The notes under the pieces were generated by a model. That model ran no database searches. It worked only from the letters and a program-made list of their open reading frames with translations, and had not been told where the DNA came from. From contig JAMPIG010000022.1 in assembly GCA_023662875.1 (NCBI GenBank), positions 1 to 42,854 on the forward strand: a DNA stretch of 42,854 bases, given 5' to 3'. The position numbers were made by a program, and so were the translations under genes. Source of the stretch: Roseburia sp. GTDB taxonomy: Bacteria; Bacillota; Clostridia; Lachnospirales; Lachnospiraceae. How positions within the stretch are numbered: position 1 is the stretch's first letter; every line of letters begins with the position of its first letter. Shown piece by piece: positions 7,281 to 16,134 of this stretch.

Positions 7281-8330
7281 TTGACCGGATTAACGGCTTA
7301 TGGGATTACTTTTTTGGCGGCATTGGCCGGAAGCGGGCTGGCGAAGAGGCTTAAGATTCCTGCCGCCGCCATGACCGGGGCGATTCTGGCGGCGGCAGCG
7401 CTCAACTGTCTTACCGGCCGGGCGGCGGTTCCGGCGCTGACGAAGCCCTGTATGCAGATTATGGGCGGCGCGCTGCTGGGTCATCGGATCGGCCGCGGGG
7501 ATCTGCAGAAAATGCGGAGCATTGTGAAAGCGGCGCTTGTGCTGATTCTCGGGATGCTTCTGTTGAATGTGACTACGGGACTGGGAGTGCTGCGCCTGAC
7601 GGAGCTGAATCCGGCGACGGCCTTTCTGGCCACAGCGCCGGGAGGCGTGTCCGACATGGCGCTGATCGCGGAGGATCTGGGGGCCGATATGCAGGTGGTA
7701 TCAATCCTGCAGCTCTTTCGGATGTTCGGCATCTATCTGATCTTTCCGCCGGTTCTGCGGCTGGTGCAAAAGGGGCAGAAGGCAGTGAAGGCTCCTGGCC
7801 CGGAGGAGCGGGAAAGCGGCGGCGCGGCGGAGGGTAAAAGGGGAGTTTACTGTGCGGTTACGCTTTTGGCGGCGTTCGGCGGCGGGTATCTGATGAATCT
7901 GGCGGGGATGCCTGCAGGGTTTATGGTGGGGAGCGTGGCAGCCTGCGCGGCGCTTAATATCCGAAAGGGATGCGGGTATATTCCGGAAAAGTGGCGTTTT
8001 TATATCCAATCCGTCACGGGGGCGGTGATCGGATGCCAGATGACCCGGGAAGGCCTTTTCCTGTTAAAGCGGCTGGCGCTGCCGGTGGTTTGTATGATAT
8101 GCGGTATGCTGTTGTTTACCTTTTTGTTCGGATGGATCATGTCGAGGGTGTCAGCGCTGGATTTTCAGACCAGCTTGCTCTGTCTGACGCCCGGCGGGAT
8201 CCAGGAGACGTCCCTGCTGGCCTCAGATATGGGGTGTGACGTTTCCTCGGTTGTGGTGATGCACACGGTCCGGCTTGTGGTGGTAATATGCTTTTTCCCT
8301 ATGCTGCTGACGGTAGCGGCGGGGAGTTAG
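7281..8330 (+). CDS. AbrB-family integral membrane protein (putative transporter)
   Basis: About 349 residues made of two related halves, each with several membrane helices. Each half carries a marked repeat: TAPGGVSDMALIAEDLGAD near residue 120 and LTPGGIQETSLLASDMGCD near 305. This internal duplication is typical of the AbrB family, often mislabelled ammonia monooxygenase. It is unrelated to the AbrB transition-state regulator. Members are thought to be transporters, but the substrate is unproven. The start is a TTG with GGAGGAGG upstream, 15 bases after the esterase stop. Co-transcription with the esterase and SDR suggests it moves a compound released or altered by them. A charged loop near residues 168-190 links the two halves. 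Confidence 0.82.
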   Translation: MTGLTAYGITFLAALAGSGLAKRLKIPAAAMTGAILAAAALNCLTGRAAVPALTKPCMQIMGGALLGHRIGRGDLQKMRSIVKAALVLILGMLLLNVTTGLGVLRLTELNPATAFLATAPGGVSDMALIAEDLGADMQVVSILQLFRMFGIYLIFPPVLRLVQKGQKAVKAPGPEERESGGAAEGKRGVYCAVTLLAAFGGGYLMNLAGMPAGFMVGSVAACAALNIRKGCGYIPEKWRFYIQSVTGAVIGCQMTREGLFLLKRLALPVVCMICGMLLFTFLFGWIMSRVSALDFQTSLLCLTPGGIQETSLLASDMGCDVSSVVVMHTVRLVVVICFFPMLLTVAAGS

Positions 8331-8338
8331 GAGGCGTG

Positions 8339-9049
8339 ATGAATATTCTGATATCGGGAGCCGACAGGGGTCTGGGGTTCGGTATGACAAAGCTGTTGCT
8401 TGAACGGGGTCATATCGTGTTCGCAGGGCGTTATCTGAAAGACTGGAAGGAGTTGGAGGGGCTGAAGGCCCGATATAGGAACCGGCTGCAGATCATCGAG
8501 CTGGACGTGTCAAGCGACGACAGCGTCAGGAAAGCGGGGGAGGCCGTCCGGGAACAGACGGACTGTCTGGATATGCTGATCAGCAACGCCGGGATTAACG
8601 GGAAACTTGACGGAGAGGTCGTCATGGAGTCGGATTACGGTTATATGATGCGCACATATAATGTTAATTCGCTGGGCGCCGTCCGTTTGGTTGAGATATT
8701 TTATCAAATGATGAGGGGGAGTGATATCAGGAGAATGTGCTTTGTCTCCTCGGAAGCGGGGAGTATTACACAGGCGCAGAGAACGGATAATTTCAGCTAT
8801 TGCATGTCAAAGGCGGCTTTGAACATGTATGTGAAACTGATCGGCAACCGTCTGAAGCCGGAGGGCTACAGCTTCCGTCTGTATCATCCGGGCTGGATCC
8901 GCTCTTATATGGGAGGAAAGCTCTCGGAAAAGGGAAATCTTTCCATAGAGGAAGCGGCGGAATATGCAGTAAACTACTTTCTGGACGAGTCTGTGGATGA
9001 GACGGAGCTGGCAATGTACGGATATGACGGTGAAAAATTTAAATTTTGA
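8339..9049 (+). CDS. Short-chain dehydrogenase/reductase
   Basis: 236 residues. The Rossmann start SGADRGLGFGM (residues 6-16, the SDR TGxxxGxG pattern), the NAG motif (ISNAGING near 81-88), the catalytic Ser in FVSSEAG near 135-141, and the YxxxK pair in SYCMSKAA (Tyr154, Lys158) are all present. This is a classical SDR using NAD(P)H. The substrate is unknown; sugars, sugar acids and other alcohols are all possible. The ATG at 8339 has GGAGGCG eight bases upstream and starts just after the AbrB stop, so the three genes are one transcription unit. Confidence 0.9.
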   Translation: MNILISGADRGLGFGMTKLLLERGHIVFAGRYLKDWKELEGLKARYRNRLQIIELDVSSDDSVRKAGEAVREQTDCLDMLISNAGINGKLDGEVVMESDYGYMMRTYNVNSLGAVRLVEIFYQMMRGSDIRRMCFVSSEAGSITQAQRTDNFSYCMSKAALNMYVKLIGNRLKPEGYSFRLYHPGWIRSYMGGKLSEKGNLSIEEAAEYAVNYFLDESVDETELAMYGYDGEKFKF

Positions 9050-9106
9050 CCGCGCCGCCCTGAAAGCGCAAAGGCGTGAACGGGACGGGCGCAGAAAGGT
9101 ACGGTA

Positions 9107-10720
9107 TTGAAAATGAAGAGAAGGTTTTGGAAGAAAGTAACCGCGGCGGCGCTGTGTGCGGGATTGGCGGCCGGAATGACGGCCTGTGGAGACGGCGCGC
9201 AGCAGGATCAGCAGTCTCAGCAGTCCCAGCAAGGGCAGCAGTCCCAGGCGTCGGGGAGCGGGGAAACGCAGGGGGACGGCAGGATTTCCTTTTCCATCGC
9301 GATCATGAACGGTCCCAAGATGGAGGATACCTGGAGTGAGGCGAAGATCGAGGAGATCTTTAACTGTGATGTGGAGCTGATTTTCCTGCCCGGCTGGGAA
9401 GACCTGAATACGAAGGTAAATCTGCTGATGAACGACGACGACCAGCGGCCGGACGTAATCTGGTGGAGCGGCATGACGGACGAGTATCACGAGTGGGTGG
9501 AATCCGGTCTTTTGGTGGATCTGGTGCCGCTGCTTCAGAATATCGACAACAGCAACATCCTTGACTATTACGACGAGTGGGCCATGTTCCCCACCTATAC
9601 CCAGGGAAGCATCTACAGTATTCCCGGGGATGTGGCGGAGGTCAGCTGTATGGGAACCTTTGTCAGACAGGACTGGCTGGAAAAGTTGAACATGGATGTG
9701 CCGAAGACGATGGACGAGTATGTGGCTTATCTGCTGGCCTGCGTCAATGACGATCCGGACGGGAACGGAGTAGCGGATACCTACGGCTTTGGCGGGGACA
9801 GCGGGGACTGGAAGTACTTTGCGCCTTTCCTGTACGCTTATCAGGCGGATGTGAACCATTTTGTAAAAGGAGAGGACGGAACCGTGGTACACGGTTCTAC
9901 CCAGCCTCAGGTGAAGGAGGCGCTGGCGCTTATGGCGGATTTGTACCAAAAGGGCGTGTTTGAGCCGTCGATCTTCTCCGCCTCGGAGGGAGAGAGGCTG
10001 TTCGCGGAGGGCAAGGTAGGATCCTTCTACCGGTATTTAAGCTCCTTAAATCCCTCCCAGCAGTATCTGCAGAGCTTTTACCAGAACAACCCGGGCGGAC
10101 AGTACAAGGTGATCGAGCCCATCCAGGGGCCTTCCGGCTTTTCCTCCGATGAGCGGGAAAACGGTACGGGATGGTGCAGCTACGCCATCACGAAAAACTG
10201 TGCGAATCCCCAGAGAGTGATGGAGATCATGGACGAGATCGCGTCCGGCGAGATGTTTATTCTGGACAAATGGGGCGTGGAGGGCGAGACCTATGAGCTG
10301 ACGGAGGACGGCGCGGTAAGCTTTATCGTGGACGAGACGAAGCGTAACGAGATGGGGCTGAGCACCTTCACCGGTTTTGTAAACCGCAAGGATACCTATA
10401 ACATCCAGAACAGCAAGGAAGTAAACGAACTGTTTGCGCGGGCGGAGGAGACCTCCCTGCCGCTGTTTGACTACCGTATTGTGCTGGGGAACACGGGCGA
10501 AAACTGGAAGGAGTACGGAGCGGAGCTGGATAAGCTGAGGGACGAATATTTCTACGGCATTATCATGGGAGACCGCCCGGTGGACGATTTCGACAAATAT
10601 GTGGAGCTGTTCTACGCGCACGGCGGCAAAGAGGTGGAAGAAGAGGCAAACCGCATGTACGCGGAGCAGGATGAAAGCTATCAGGAATTTGTAAAGAAAT
10701 ATCAGGAGTGGTTCCGGTAA
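9107..10720 (+). CDS. Extracellular solute-binding lipoprotein of a carbohydrate ABC transporter
   Basis: 537 residues. The signal peptide has a basic start (MKMKRRFWKK), a hydrophobic stretch and a lipobox-like MTAC with Cys27. A Gln/Ser-rich linker follows (QQDQQSQQSQQGQQSQ), then a family 1 solute-binding fold containing IWWSGMTDEYHEWVESG and a calcium-site-like DDPDGNGVADTYG. This LplA/YtcQ type binds oligosaccharides outside the membrane and hands them to the permeases encoded next. The start is a TTG at 9107 with GAAAGGT upstream; the ATG at 9113 is the alternative. With the downstream beta-mannosidase, the ligand is most likely a beta-mannoside such as a manno-oligosaccharide or N-glycan piece. 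That is inferred from context only. Confidence 0.92.
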   Translation: MKMKRRFWKKVTAAALCAGLAAGMTACGDGAQQDQQSQQSQQGQQSQASGSGETQGDGRISFSIAIMNGPKMEDTWSEAKIEEIFNCDVELIFLPGWEDLNTKVNLLMNDDDQRPDVIWWSGMTDEYHEWVESGLLVDLVPLLQNIDNSNILDYYDEWAMFPTYTQGSIYSIPGDVAEVSCMGTFVRQDWLEKLNMDVPKTMDEYVAYLLACVNDDPDGNGVADTYGFGGDSGDWKYFAPFLYAYQADVNHFVKGEDGTVVHGSTQPQVKEALALMADLYQKGVFEPSIFSASEGERLFAEGKVGSFYRYLSSLNPSQQYLQSFYQNNPGGQYKVIEPIQGPSGFSSDERENGTGWCSYAITKNCANPQRVMEIMDEIASGEMFILDKWGVEGETYELTEDGAVSFIVDETKRNEMGLSTFTGFVNRKDTYNIQNSKEVNELFARAEETSLPLFDYRIVLGNTGENWKEYGAELDKLRDEYFYGIIMGDRPVDDFDKYVELFYAHGGKEVEEEANRMYAEQDESYQEFVKKYQEWFR

Positions 10721-10747
10721 GGACGAAGGAACCCTGAGAGATTTGCA

Positions 10748-10781
10748 GCGGAGGATGTCGGATGCCGGCGTCTTCCGCCGC
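10748..10781 (+). terminator. Imperfect hairpin between binding protein and permease genes
   Basis: GCGG-x-GGA pairs with TCC-x-CCGC around a C+G-rich loop, with mismatches and no U-run. Hairpins at this place commonly slow 3' decay of the binding-protein mRNA and reduce read-through to the permeases. It is more likely a stability element than a full stop, since the transporter genes clearly belong together. Confidence 0.35.
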
Positions 10782-10873
10782 TAAACTTAAGGAAGCTTGC
10801 GGCTGCGGCAGCCTGCGGCGGAAGGTGCTTTTTGCCGTGAGGAGACCGCAGGCCGCGGAAAGGTATGGTTATT

Positions 10874-11851
10874 ATGGGGAATCGTGGGAAAGGGACGCTT
10901 ACGGGGAAGGCGGCCGCTCAGACGGCAGTGCGGCCCGCACGCCGTAAAGGATGGGCGGCGACGCTTTGGAAATACCGCTACCTGTATCTGCTGGCTGCTC
11001 CGGGTATGCTGTATTTTATCATCTTCCGCTATGTGCCGATGTACGGAGTATTGATCGCGTTTCAGGACTTCAGTATCAACAAAGGGATCTGGGGGAGCAA
11101 GTGGGTAGGGCTGGATCAGTTTGTCAGGCTCTTTCGGGGCCTGTCCTTCCCCGGCGTGTTTAAAAATACGGTGATTATTTCCCTGTATAAGCTGGTGCTC
11201 GGATTTCCTGCGCCGATTATTCTGGCGCTTTTGCTGAACGAGGTGAAGAACCGGCACTTTAAGAAGGTGACGCAGACGATCGTGTACCTTCCCCACTTTA
11301 TTTCCTGGGTAATCCTGGCAGGGCTGATCGCGATGTTCCTGCATCCGGACAGCGGTATTATCAATGAGGTGGTAAAGCTTTTTAACGACGGGAGAGGAAT
11401 TGACTTTTTGGTCAGCAAGAAGTATTTTAGAAGTATACTGGTTATCACCGATATCTACAAGGGGATCGGATGGGGAAGCATCGTATACATCGCGGCGATA
11501 TCCGCCATCGACGCCACGGTGTACGAGGCCGCGATGGTGGACGGGGCGAACCGGCTGAAACAGATGTGGTATATCACGTTGCCGGAGTTAAAGTCCACGA
11601 TTGTCGTCATGTTCATCCTGAATATGGGCGGCATCCTGAACGCGGGATTCGAGCAGATCCTGCTTTTGTATAACGCAAGAGTGTACGAGGTGGCGGATAT
11701 CATCGATACCTATGTATATCGGAACGGAATTATGAGCAGCAATTACTCCCTGTCAACGGCCGCCGGTCTGTTCAAATCAGTAATCTCCATGGGGCTGATC
11801 ATCATCACCAACAAGATTGCCCACATGCTGGAGGAGGACGGGCTCTGGTAA
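10874..11851 (+). CDS. Carbohydrate ABC transporter permease, LplB type
   Basis: About 325 residues with six membrane helices. The inner-membrane coupling motif is EAAMVDGANRLKQMWYITLP near residues 217-236, and the LplB-type opening YLLAAPGMLYFIIFRYVPM, YGVLIAFQDF is present. It forms half of the CUT1 sugar import channel. The ATG at 10874 is preferred over 10865 because GGAAAGG sits 10 bases before it and only one base before the other. It pairs with the next gene. No ATP-binding subunit is encoded here, as is common for CUT1 systems that share one MsmK/MsmX-like ATPase. Confidence 0.9.
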   Translation: MGNRGKGTLTGKAAAQTAVRPARRKGWAATLWKYRYLYLLAAPGMLYFIIFRYVPMYGVLIAFQDFSINKGIWGSKWVGLDQFVRLFRGLSFPGVFKNTVIISLYKLVLGFPAPIILALLLNEVKNRHFKKVTQTIVYLPHFISWVILAGLIAMFLHPDSGIINEVVKLFNDGRGIDFLVSKKYFRSILVITDIYKGIGWGSIVYIAAISAIDATVYEAAMVDGANRLKQMWYITLPELKSTIVVMFILNMGGILNAGFEQILLLYNARVYEVADIIDTYVYRNGIMSSNYSLSTAAGLFKSVISMGLIIITNKIAHMLEEDGLW

Positions 11852-11920
11852 ATCTGTAACGGTTGTCTGCGCCGACTGCGCCGCATGGCGGCAAGTATGA
11901 GAATAAAAGGGAAAATAAAT

Positions 11921-12790
11921 ATGAGAAAAAAATATAACGTGTTCGATTATATCATTTTATTGGTTTTGCTGCTGCTGTCGCTGATCATGCTGTATCCCTT
12001 CTGGCATGAGCTGATGTATTCCTTCTCCGATCCAGTGGAGGCCGCCACGGGCGGTATGTTCCTGTGGCCCAGGGGCTTTAACCTGAAATCCTATTGGTCG
12101 GTGCTGCGGAATAAATCCGTGTGGACAGGGTTTAAGGTTTCGATCATTGTGACGCTCACGGGAACCGCGGCGGGGCTGTTTCTGTCGGCAATGCTGGCTT
12201 ACGCGCTGAGCAAGAAGCAGATGCCGGGGCGGAATATTATGATCAGCATGATCTTTTTCACCATGCTTTTCGGAGGCGGGATGATTCCCAACTATCTGCT
12301 GATCAAGGAGCTGAGGCTGATCGACAGCTACGGCGCGCTGATCCTGCCGGGGCTTTTGTCCGCCTGGAATATCTTTATCCTGAAGAACTCCTTTTCCGGC
12401 ATCCCGGCGAGCCTGGAGGAATCCGCAAGGATCGACGGGGCCAACGATCTGACGGTCTTTTTCCGAATTGTGCTGCCGCTGTCGAAAGCGGTTCTGGCGA
12501 CCATTGCCCTCTTCAGTGCGGTTGGCTATTGGAACGATTATTTTTCTACGATCCTTTATATCGTCTCCAAGGATCACTGGTCGTTGCAGGCGGTGCTGCG
12601 GGAGATTCTGTCGAACGCCCAGTCCGCCATGTCGTCCAGCGGGATTTCCGTGAGGGCGGAGGAGGCGATCTCCAGCGAGACGGTGAAGGCGGCGACGGTT
12701 ATGGTGGCCACAGTGCCTATTTTAATGGTTTATCCGTTTGTGCAGAAATATTTTATTAAAGGCGTTATGATCGGGTCTGTCAAGGGCTGA
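11921..12790 (+). CDS. Carbohydrate ABC transporter permease, LplC/YtcP type
   Basis: About 289 residues and six membrane helices (the first is YIILLVLLLLSLIMLYPFW). The coupling helix motif is EESARIDGANDLTVFFRIVLP, and the C-terminus PFVQKYFIKGVMIGSVKG is that of the YtcP/LplC branch. It completes the membrane channel with the preceding permease. Three in-frame ATGs exist (11885, 11897, 11921). Only the last has a plausible binding site (AAGGGAAA, nine bases upstream), and it gives the usual short N-terminus. The stop is followed after 15 bases by the beta-mannosidase gene. Confidence 0.9.
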   Translation: MRKKYNVFDYIILLVLLLLSLIMLYPFWHELMYSFSDPVEAATGGMFLWPRGFNLKSYWSVLRNKSVWTGFKVSIIVTLTGTAAGLFLSAMLAYALSKKQMPGRNIMISMIFFTMLFGGGMIPNYLLIKELRLIDSYGALILPGLLSAWNIFILKNSFSGIPASLEESARIDGANDLTVFFRIVLPLSKAVLATIALFSAVGYWNDYFSTILYIVSKDHWSLQAVLREILSNAQSAMSSSGISVRAEEAISSETVKAATVMVATVPILMVYPFVQKYFIKGVMIGSVKG

Positions 12791-12805
12791 TCGGAAAGGA
12801 TTGCT

Positions 12806-15265
12806 ATGAATCGGTTGAAGGTGCATGAAAACTGGAGGATGCGGGCGGCGGGCGAAGGAGATTGGATCCCGGCGCGCGTCCCCGGAAGCGTCTATCATGA
12901 TCTGCTGTGTAACGGCAGGATGGAGGATCCCTACTACAGGGACAACGAGCTGAGGGCGCTGGCCCTGATGGAAAAGGATTATGAGTATGTCACGGAGTTC
13001 GATGTACCCGCGGAGGTGCTTGCGGAGGAGCGGATCCTGTTGATTTTCCACGGCATCGACACGGCAGCGGATATCATGCTGAACGGGAAGCATCTGGGAT
13101 ATGTGGAAAACATGCACAGAACCTGGGTTTATGACGTGAAATACCGGCTGAAGGAGGAAGGAAACCGGCTGGAGATTCTGCTGCATTCGCCTACCCGTTT
13201 TATCCGGGAGGCTTACGGGAAGATGCCGGTACAGGGAAGCGACGACGCGATGAAGGGCTTCCCCATGCTGCGGAAAGCCCATTGCATGTTCGGCTGGGAC
13301 TGGGGTCCCAGGCTCCCGGACGCGGGGATCTGGAGGGACGTGGAGCTTCTGGGGTATTCGGAGCTGAGGATTGAGAGCGTATATATTACCCAGGAGCATG
13401 AGGAAGGCAGGGTGCGCCTGAGGCTGCAGGCGGAGGTGGAAGCAAGCCTTGAGAGATCCGTCCTTTTTTATTACGAGGTGACGGTGACAGATCCGGCGGG
13501 AGAAAGCCGGGAGTACGGCATGGAGGCGTTTGGCGCAGGGATTACCGTGGAGAATCCGCAGCTTTGGTGGCCCAACGGCTACGGGGAACAGTCCCTGTAT
13601 CAGGTGGAGGTTCGGCTTTACAGCTGCGGCACGCTGCTGGATACCTGGAAGAGGCGGATCGGTCTGCGGACTCTAACGGTACATATCGAAAAGGACGCCT
13701 ACGGAGAGCAGTTCTGCCATGAGGTCAACGGGGTAAGGATTTTCGCCATGGGCGGGGATTACATCCCGGAGGACAATATTCTTTCGCGGGTGACGCCGGA
13801 GCGGACAAGGACGCTGCTGCAGCACGCAAGAGACGCGCATTTCAACTGTATCCGCGTGTGGGGCGGGGGAAATTATCCCTATGACGCGTTCTTTGATATC
13901 TGTGACGAGCTTGGACTGATCGTCTGGCAGGACTTCATGTTTGCCTGCGCGGTTTACGATCTGTCGGAGAAATTTGAGGAAAATATCACGGCGGAGGCCA
14001 TCGACAATGTGAAGCGCATCCGTCATCATGCCTGCCTGGGGCTTTGGTGCGGCAATAACGAGATGGAGATGTTCATAAAAAGTATGCGCTGGAATCAGCA
14101 GCCGAAGCACACCAGCGACTATGTGAAGATGTATGAATATATTCTGCCGAAGATCGTGAAGCAGTACGACCCCAATACCTTTTACTGGCCCGCGAGTCCC
14201 TCCTCCGGCGGGGCTTTTGACGCACCCAACGACGAGAACAGGGGAGACGTCCATTATTGGGATGTCTGGCACGGGGACAAGCCGATCACGGAGTACCGGA
14301 AATTTTTCTTCCGCTATGTGTCGGAATTTGGCTTCCAGTCCTTCCCGTCGCTTAAGACCTGCGAGACCTTTACCCTGCCGGAGGATCGGAATATTTTTTC
14401 TTATGTGATGGAGAAGCATCAGCGGAACAGGTCGGCCAACGGCAAGATTATGAATTATATGGAGCAGACGTTCCTGTATCCAGGGGACTTTGATACGGTG
14501 CTGTACGCCTCCCAGCTGTTACAGGCGGAAGCGATCCGTTACGGCGTGGAGCATTTCAGACGGCACAGGGGGCGCTGCATGGGCGCTATCATCTGGCAGC
14601 TGAACGACTGCTGGCCGGTGGCAAGCTGGTCTTCCATCGACTATTGCGGGAGATGGAAAGCGCTGCACTATTACGCAAAACGCTTTTTCGCGCCCCTGAT
14701 GCTCTCCTGCGAGGAGGAGGGTATCCTGACGCAGAACACGAACCCCAACGCGGAGCCTTATCCGGTGAAAAAATCGATCCGCCTGAATGTGGCCAACGAA
14801 TTTAGAGAGGACAGAAGAGTCCGGGTGGAGTGGAGCCTTCGGAACAGCCGGGGAGAGATCCTGCGGGGCGGGGAAGAGACGGTGACGGTTCCCGCGCTTT
14901 CCTCCGTTTGGCTGGAGAAGGAGGACTGTGGGGACGCAAGGCTGTATGAGGACTATGTAAGCTTTGCCTGCCGGGACGCCCGGGACGGCGGAGAGAGCGC
15001 GGAGCCTCTGTCCTGCGGGACGGTATTGTTCTGCCCGCCGAAGCACTTTCGGTTTGAGGATCCGCAGCTGACCGTCACGGCGGAGGGAGACGAACTGCTT
15101 GTCACGGCAAAAGCCTACGCGAAATCCGTGGAGATCATCAACGAAGCGGACGATCTGCTTCTGGAGGACAACTATTTTGATATGAACGCCGGGACGAGGC
15201 GGATCCGCATCCTGAAGGGAAAGGCGGAGGGGCTGAAAATCCGGAGCGTTTATGATATTCGCTGA
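12806..15265 (+). CDS. Beta-mannosidase, glycoside hydrolase family 2
   Basis: 819 residues, typical for GH2 beta-mannosidases. The N-terminal jelly-roll contains WIPARVPGSVYHDLL and the mannosidase-typical FGWDWGPRLPDAGIWRDV. An immunoglobulin-like domain comes next, then the TIM barrel with RVWGGGNYP. The acid/base is Glu419 in LWCGNNEME and the nucleophile is Glu507 in VSEFGFQS. There is no signal peptide, so hydrolysis of the beta-mannosyl bond from the non-reducing end takes place in the cytoplasm after import by the preceding transporter. GGAAAGG precedes the ATG. Natural substrates would be beta-1,4-mannobiose, mannan oligomers or the Man-beta-GlcNAc core of N-glycans. The choice cannot be made from sequence, though no GH130 or GH5 partner is visible here. 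Confidence 0.95.
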   Translation: MNRLKVHENWRMRAAGEGDWIPARVPGSVYHDLLCNGRMEDPYYRDNELRALALMEKDYEYVTEFDVPAEVLAEERILLIFHGIDTAADIMLNGKHLGYVENMHRTWVYDVKYRLKEEGNRLEILLHSPTRFIREAYGKMPVQGSDDAMKGFPMLRKAHCMFGWDWGPRLPDAGIWRDVELLGYSELRIESVYITQEHEEGRVRLRLQAEVEASLERSVLFYYEVTVTDPAGESREYGMEAFGAGITVENPQLWWPNGYGEQSLYQVEVRLYSCGTLLDTWKRRIGLRTLTVHIEKDAYGEQFCHEVNGVRIFAMGGDYIPEDNILSRVTPERTRTLLQHARDAHFNCIRVWGGGNYPYDAFFDICDELGLIVWQDFMFACAVYDLSEKFEENITAEAIDNVKRIRHHACLGLWCGNNEMEMFIKSMRWNQQPKHTSDYVKMYEYILPKIVKQYDPNTFYWPASPSSGGAFDAPNDENRGDVHYWDVWHGDKPITEYRKFFFRYVSEFGFQSFPSLKTCETFTLPEDRNIFSYVMEKHQRNRSANGKIMNYMEQTFLYPGDFDTVLYASQLLQAEAIRYGVEHFRRHRGRCMGAIIWQLNDCWPVASWSSIDYCGRWKALHYYAKRFFAPLMLSCEEEGILTQNTNPNAEPYPVKKSIRLNVANEFREDRRVRVEWSLRNSRGEILRGGEETVTVPALSSVWLEKEDCGDARLYEDYVSFACRDARDGGESAEPLSCGTVLFCPPKHFRFEDPQLTVTAEGDELLVTAKAYAKSVEIINEADDLLLEDNYFDMNAGTRRIRILKGKAEGLKIRSVYDIR

Positions 15266-15287
15266 AAAGCAAAATGGGGGTACGGCT

Positions 15288-15908
15288 ATGAAAAGGATTC
15301 TTGTTTTGGGAGACAGCACGCAGCCGCTGTGGCATCCTCTCTCCAATCTGGAGCCTCTGACGGAGGAGCTGCGTTCCGGGTACGAGGTGGTGGAGACGGA
15401 GGACTACCCCGATCTGGAGAGAAAGTATCTGGAGCCCTTCGACGTCTGCATCAATTATATGGATAACTGGGAAAACAGGGGAACGAGGAAGGCGCAGGAC
15501 GCCCTCTGCGGATATGTGGAGGACGGCGGGCGGATGCTGACGCTGCACACGGGAATTATCACAAAGAAGTCCCGGCCGCTGCTCGTTCTAAATGGCGGAG
15601 CCTTTACGGGACATGCGGAGGCAGGGATTCTGACCTACAGATACTGCGGTACAGACCGGACGCTGGGAGAAGGCGCGGAGGACTTTGAACTCTTTGAGGA
15701 GCCTTATCGGTACGAGCTTCTCCGCCCGCGGGAGATGACACTTTTCTTGGAATACCGGCACGACGGCGAATGGTATCCGGCGGGATGGCATCTGCCCTGC
15801 GGGCGCGGGAAGGTAGTTTATCTTGCGCCGGGACATGACAGGGAAGCTTTCCGGCATCCCTTATATCTGCGCCAGATTCGAAATGCCTTGAAATTTTTGG
15901 GAGTCTGA
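15288..15908 (+). CDS. ThuA-like domain protein
   Basis: About 206 residues with the ThuA fold of class I glutamine amidotransferase-like proteins. The recognisable parts are VLGDSTQPLWHP at the start, FDVCINYMDNW, then GGRMLTLHTGI (nucleophile-elbow region), GGAFTGHAE, and the closing PLYLRQIRNALKFL. ThuA proteins occur with sugar catabolic genes; in rhizobia they take part in trehalose/disaccharide utilisation, but the reaction is not settled. The ATG at 15288 is preferred over 15252 because GGGGGT lies eight bases before it and the upstream start overlaps the mannosidase. It is the last gene before a strong terminator and belongs with the mannoside operon. Confidence 0.8.
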   Translation: MKRILVLGDSTQPLWHPLSNLEPLTEELRSGYEVVETEDYPDLERKYLEPFDVCINYMDNWENRGTRKAQDALCGYVEDGGRMLTLHTGIITKKSRPLLVLNGGAFTGHAEAGILTYRYCGTDRTLGEGAEDFELFEEPYRYELLRPREMTLFLEYRHDGEWYPAGWHLPCGRGKVVYLAPGHDREAFRHPLYLRQIRNALKFLGV

Positions 15909-15959
15909 GGGCGGACGGCAGAAGTCCGTCTGTTTCGCATACTCCAATGATGTATCCTC

Positions 15960-16005
15960 TTCCCTTGCTTTTGCCCCTATGGGCAAGCGGCAAGGGAAAT
16001 TTTTT
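15960..16005 (+). terminator. Rho-independent terminator of the mannoside operon
   Basis: TTCCCTTGC (15960-15968) pairs with GCAAGGGAA (15990-15998), with an inner TTGCCC/GGGCAA stem and a four-base loop, followed by A and six Ts. A weaker hairpin (GACGG/CCGTC near 15914-15930) lies just before it. Confidence 0.9.
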
Positions 16006-16134
16006 CAGATTTCTTCATAAATTCTTAAGCGCCTTTTTCAGAAACAAGGTGTACGATTTTTACAGTTGTACAACGGAAAAACGGAAAGAAAAAAACTTGT
16101 ATTTGAAAAAGGTTAGAAGGGAAGGGTTGTTAAA

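Noticed and set aside
8807-9949. Minus-strand 380-codon frame across the SDR end and binding protein start
   Set aside because: Both plus-strand genes are certain, and the antisense frame is Arg/His/Leu-rich without features.
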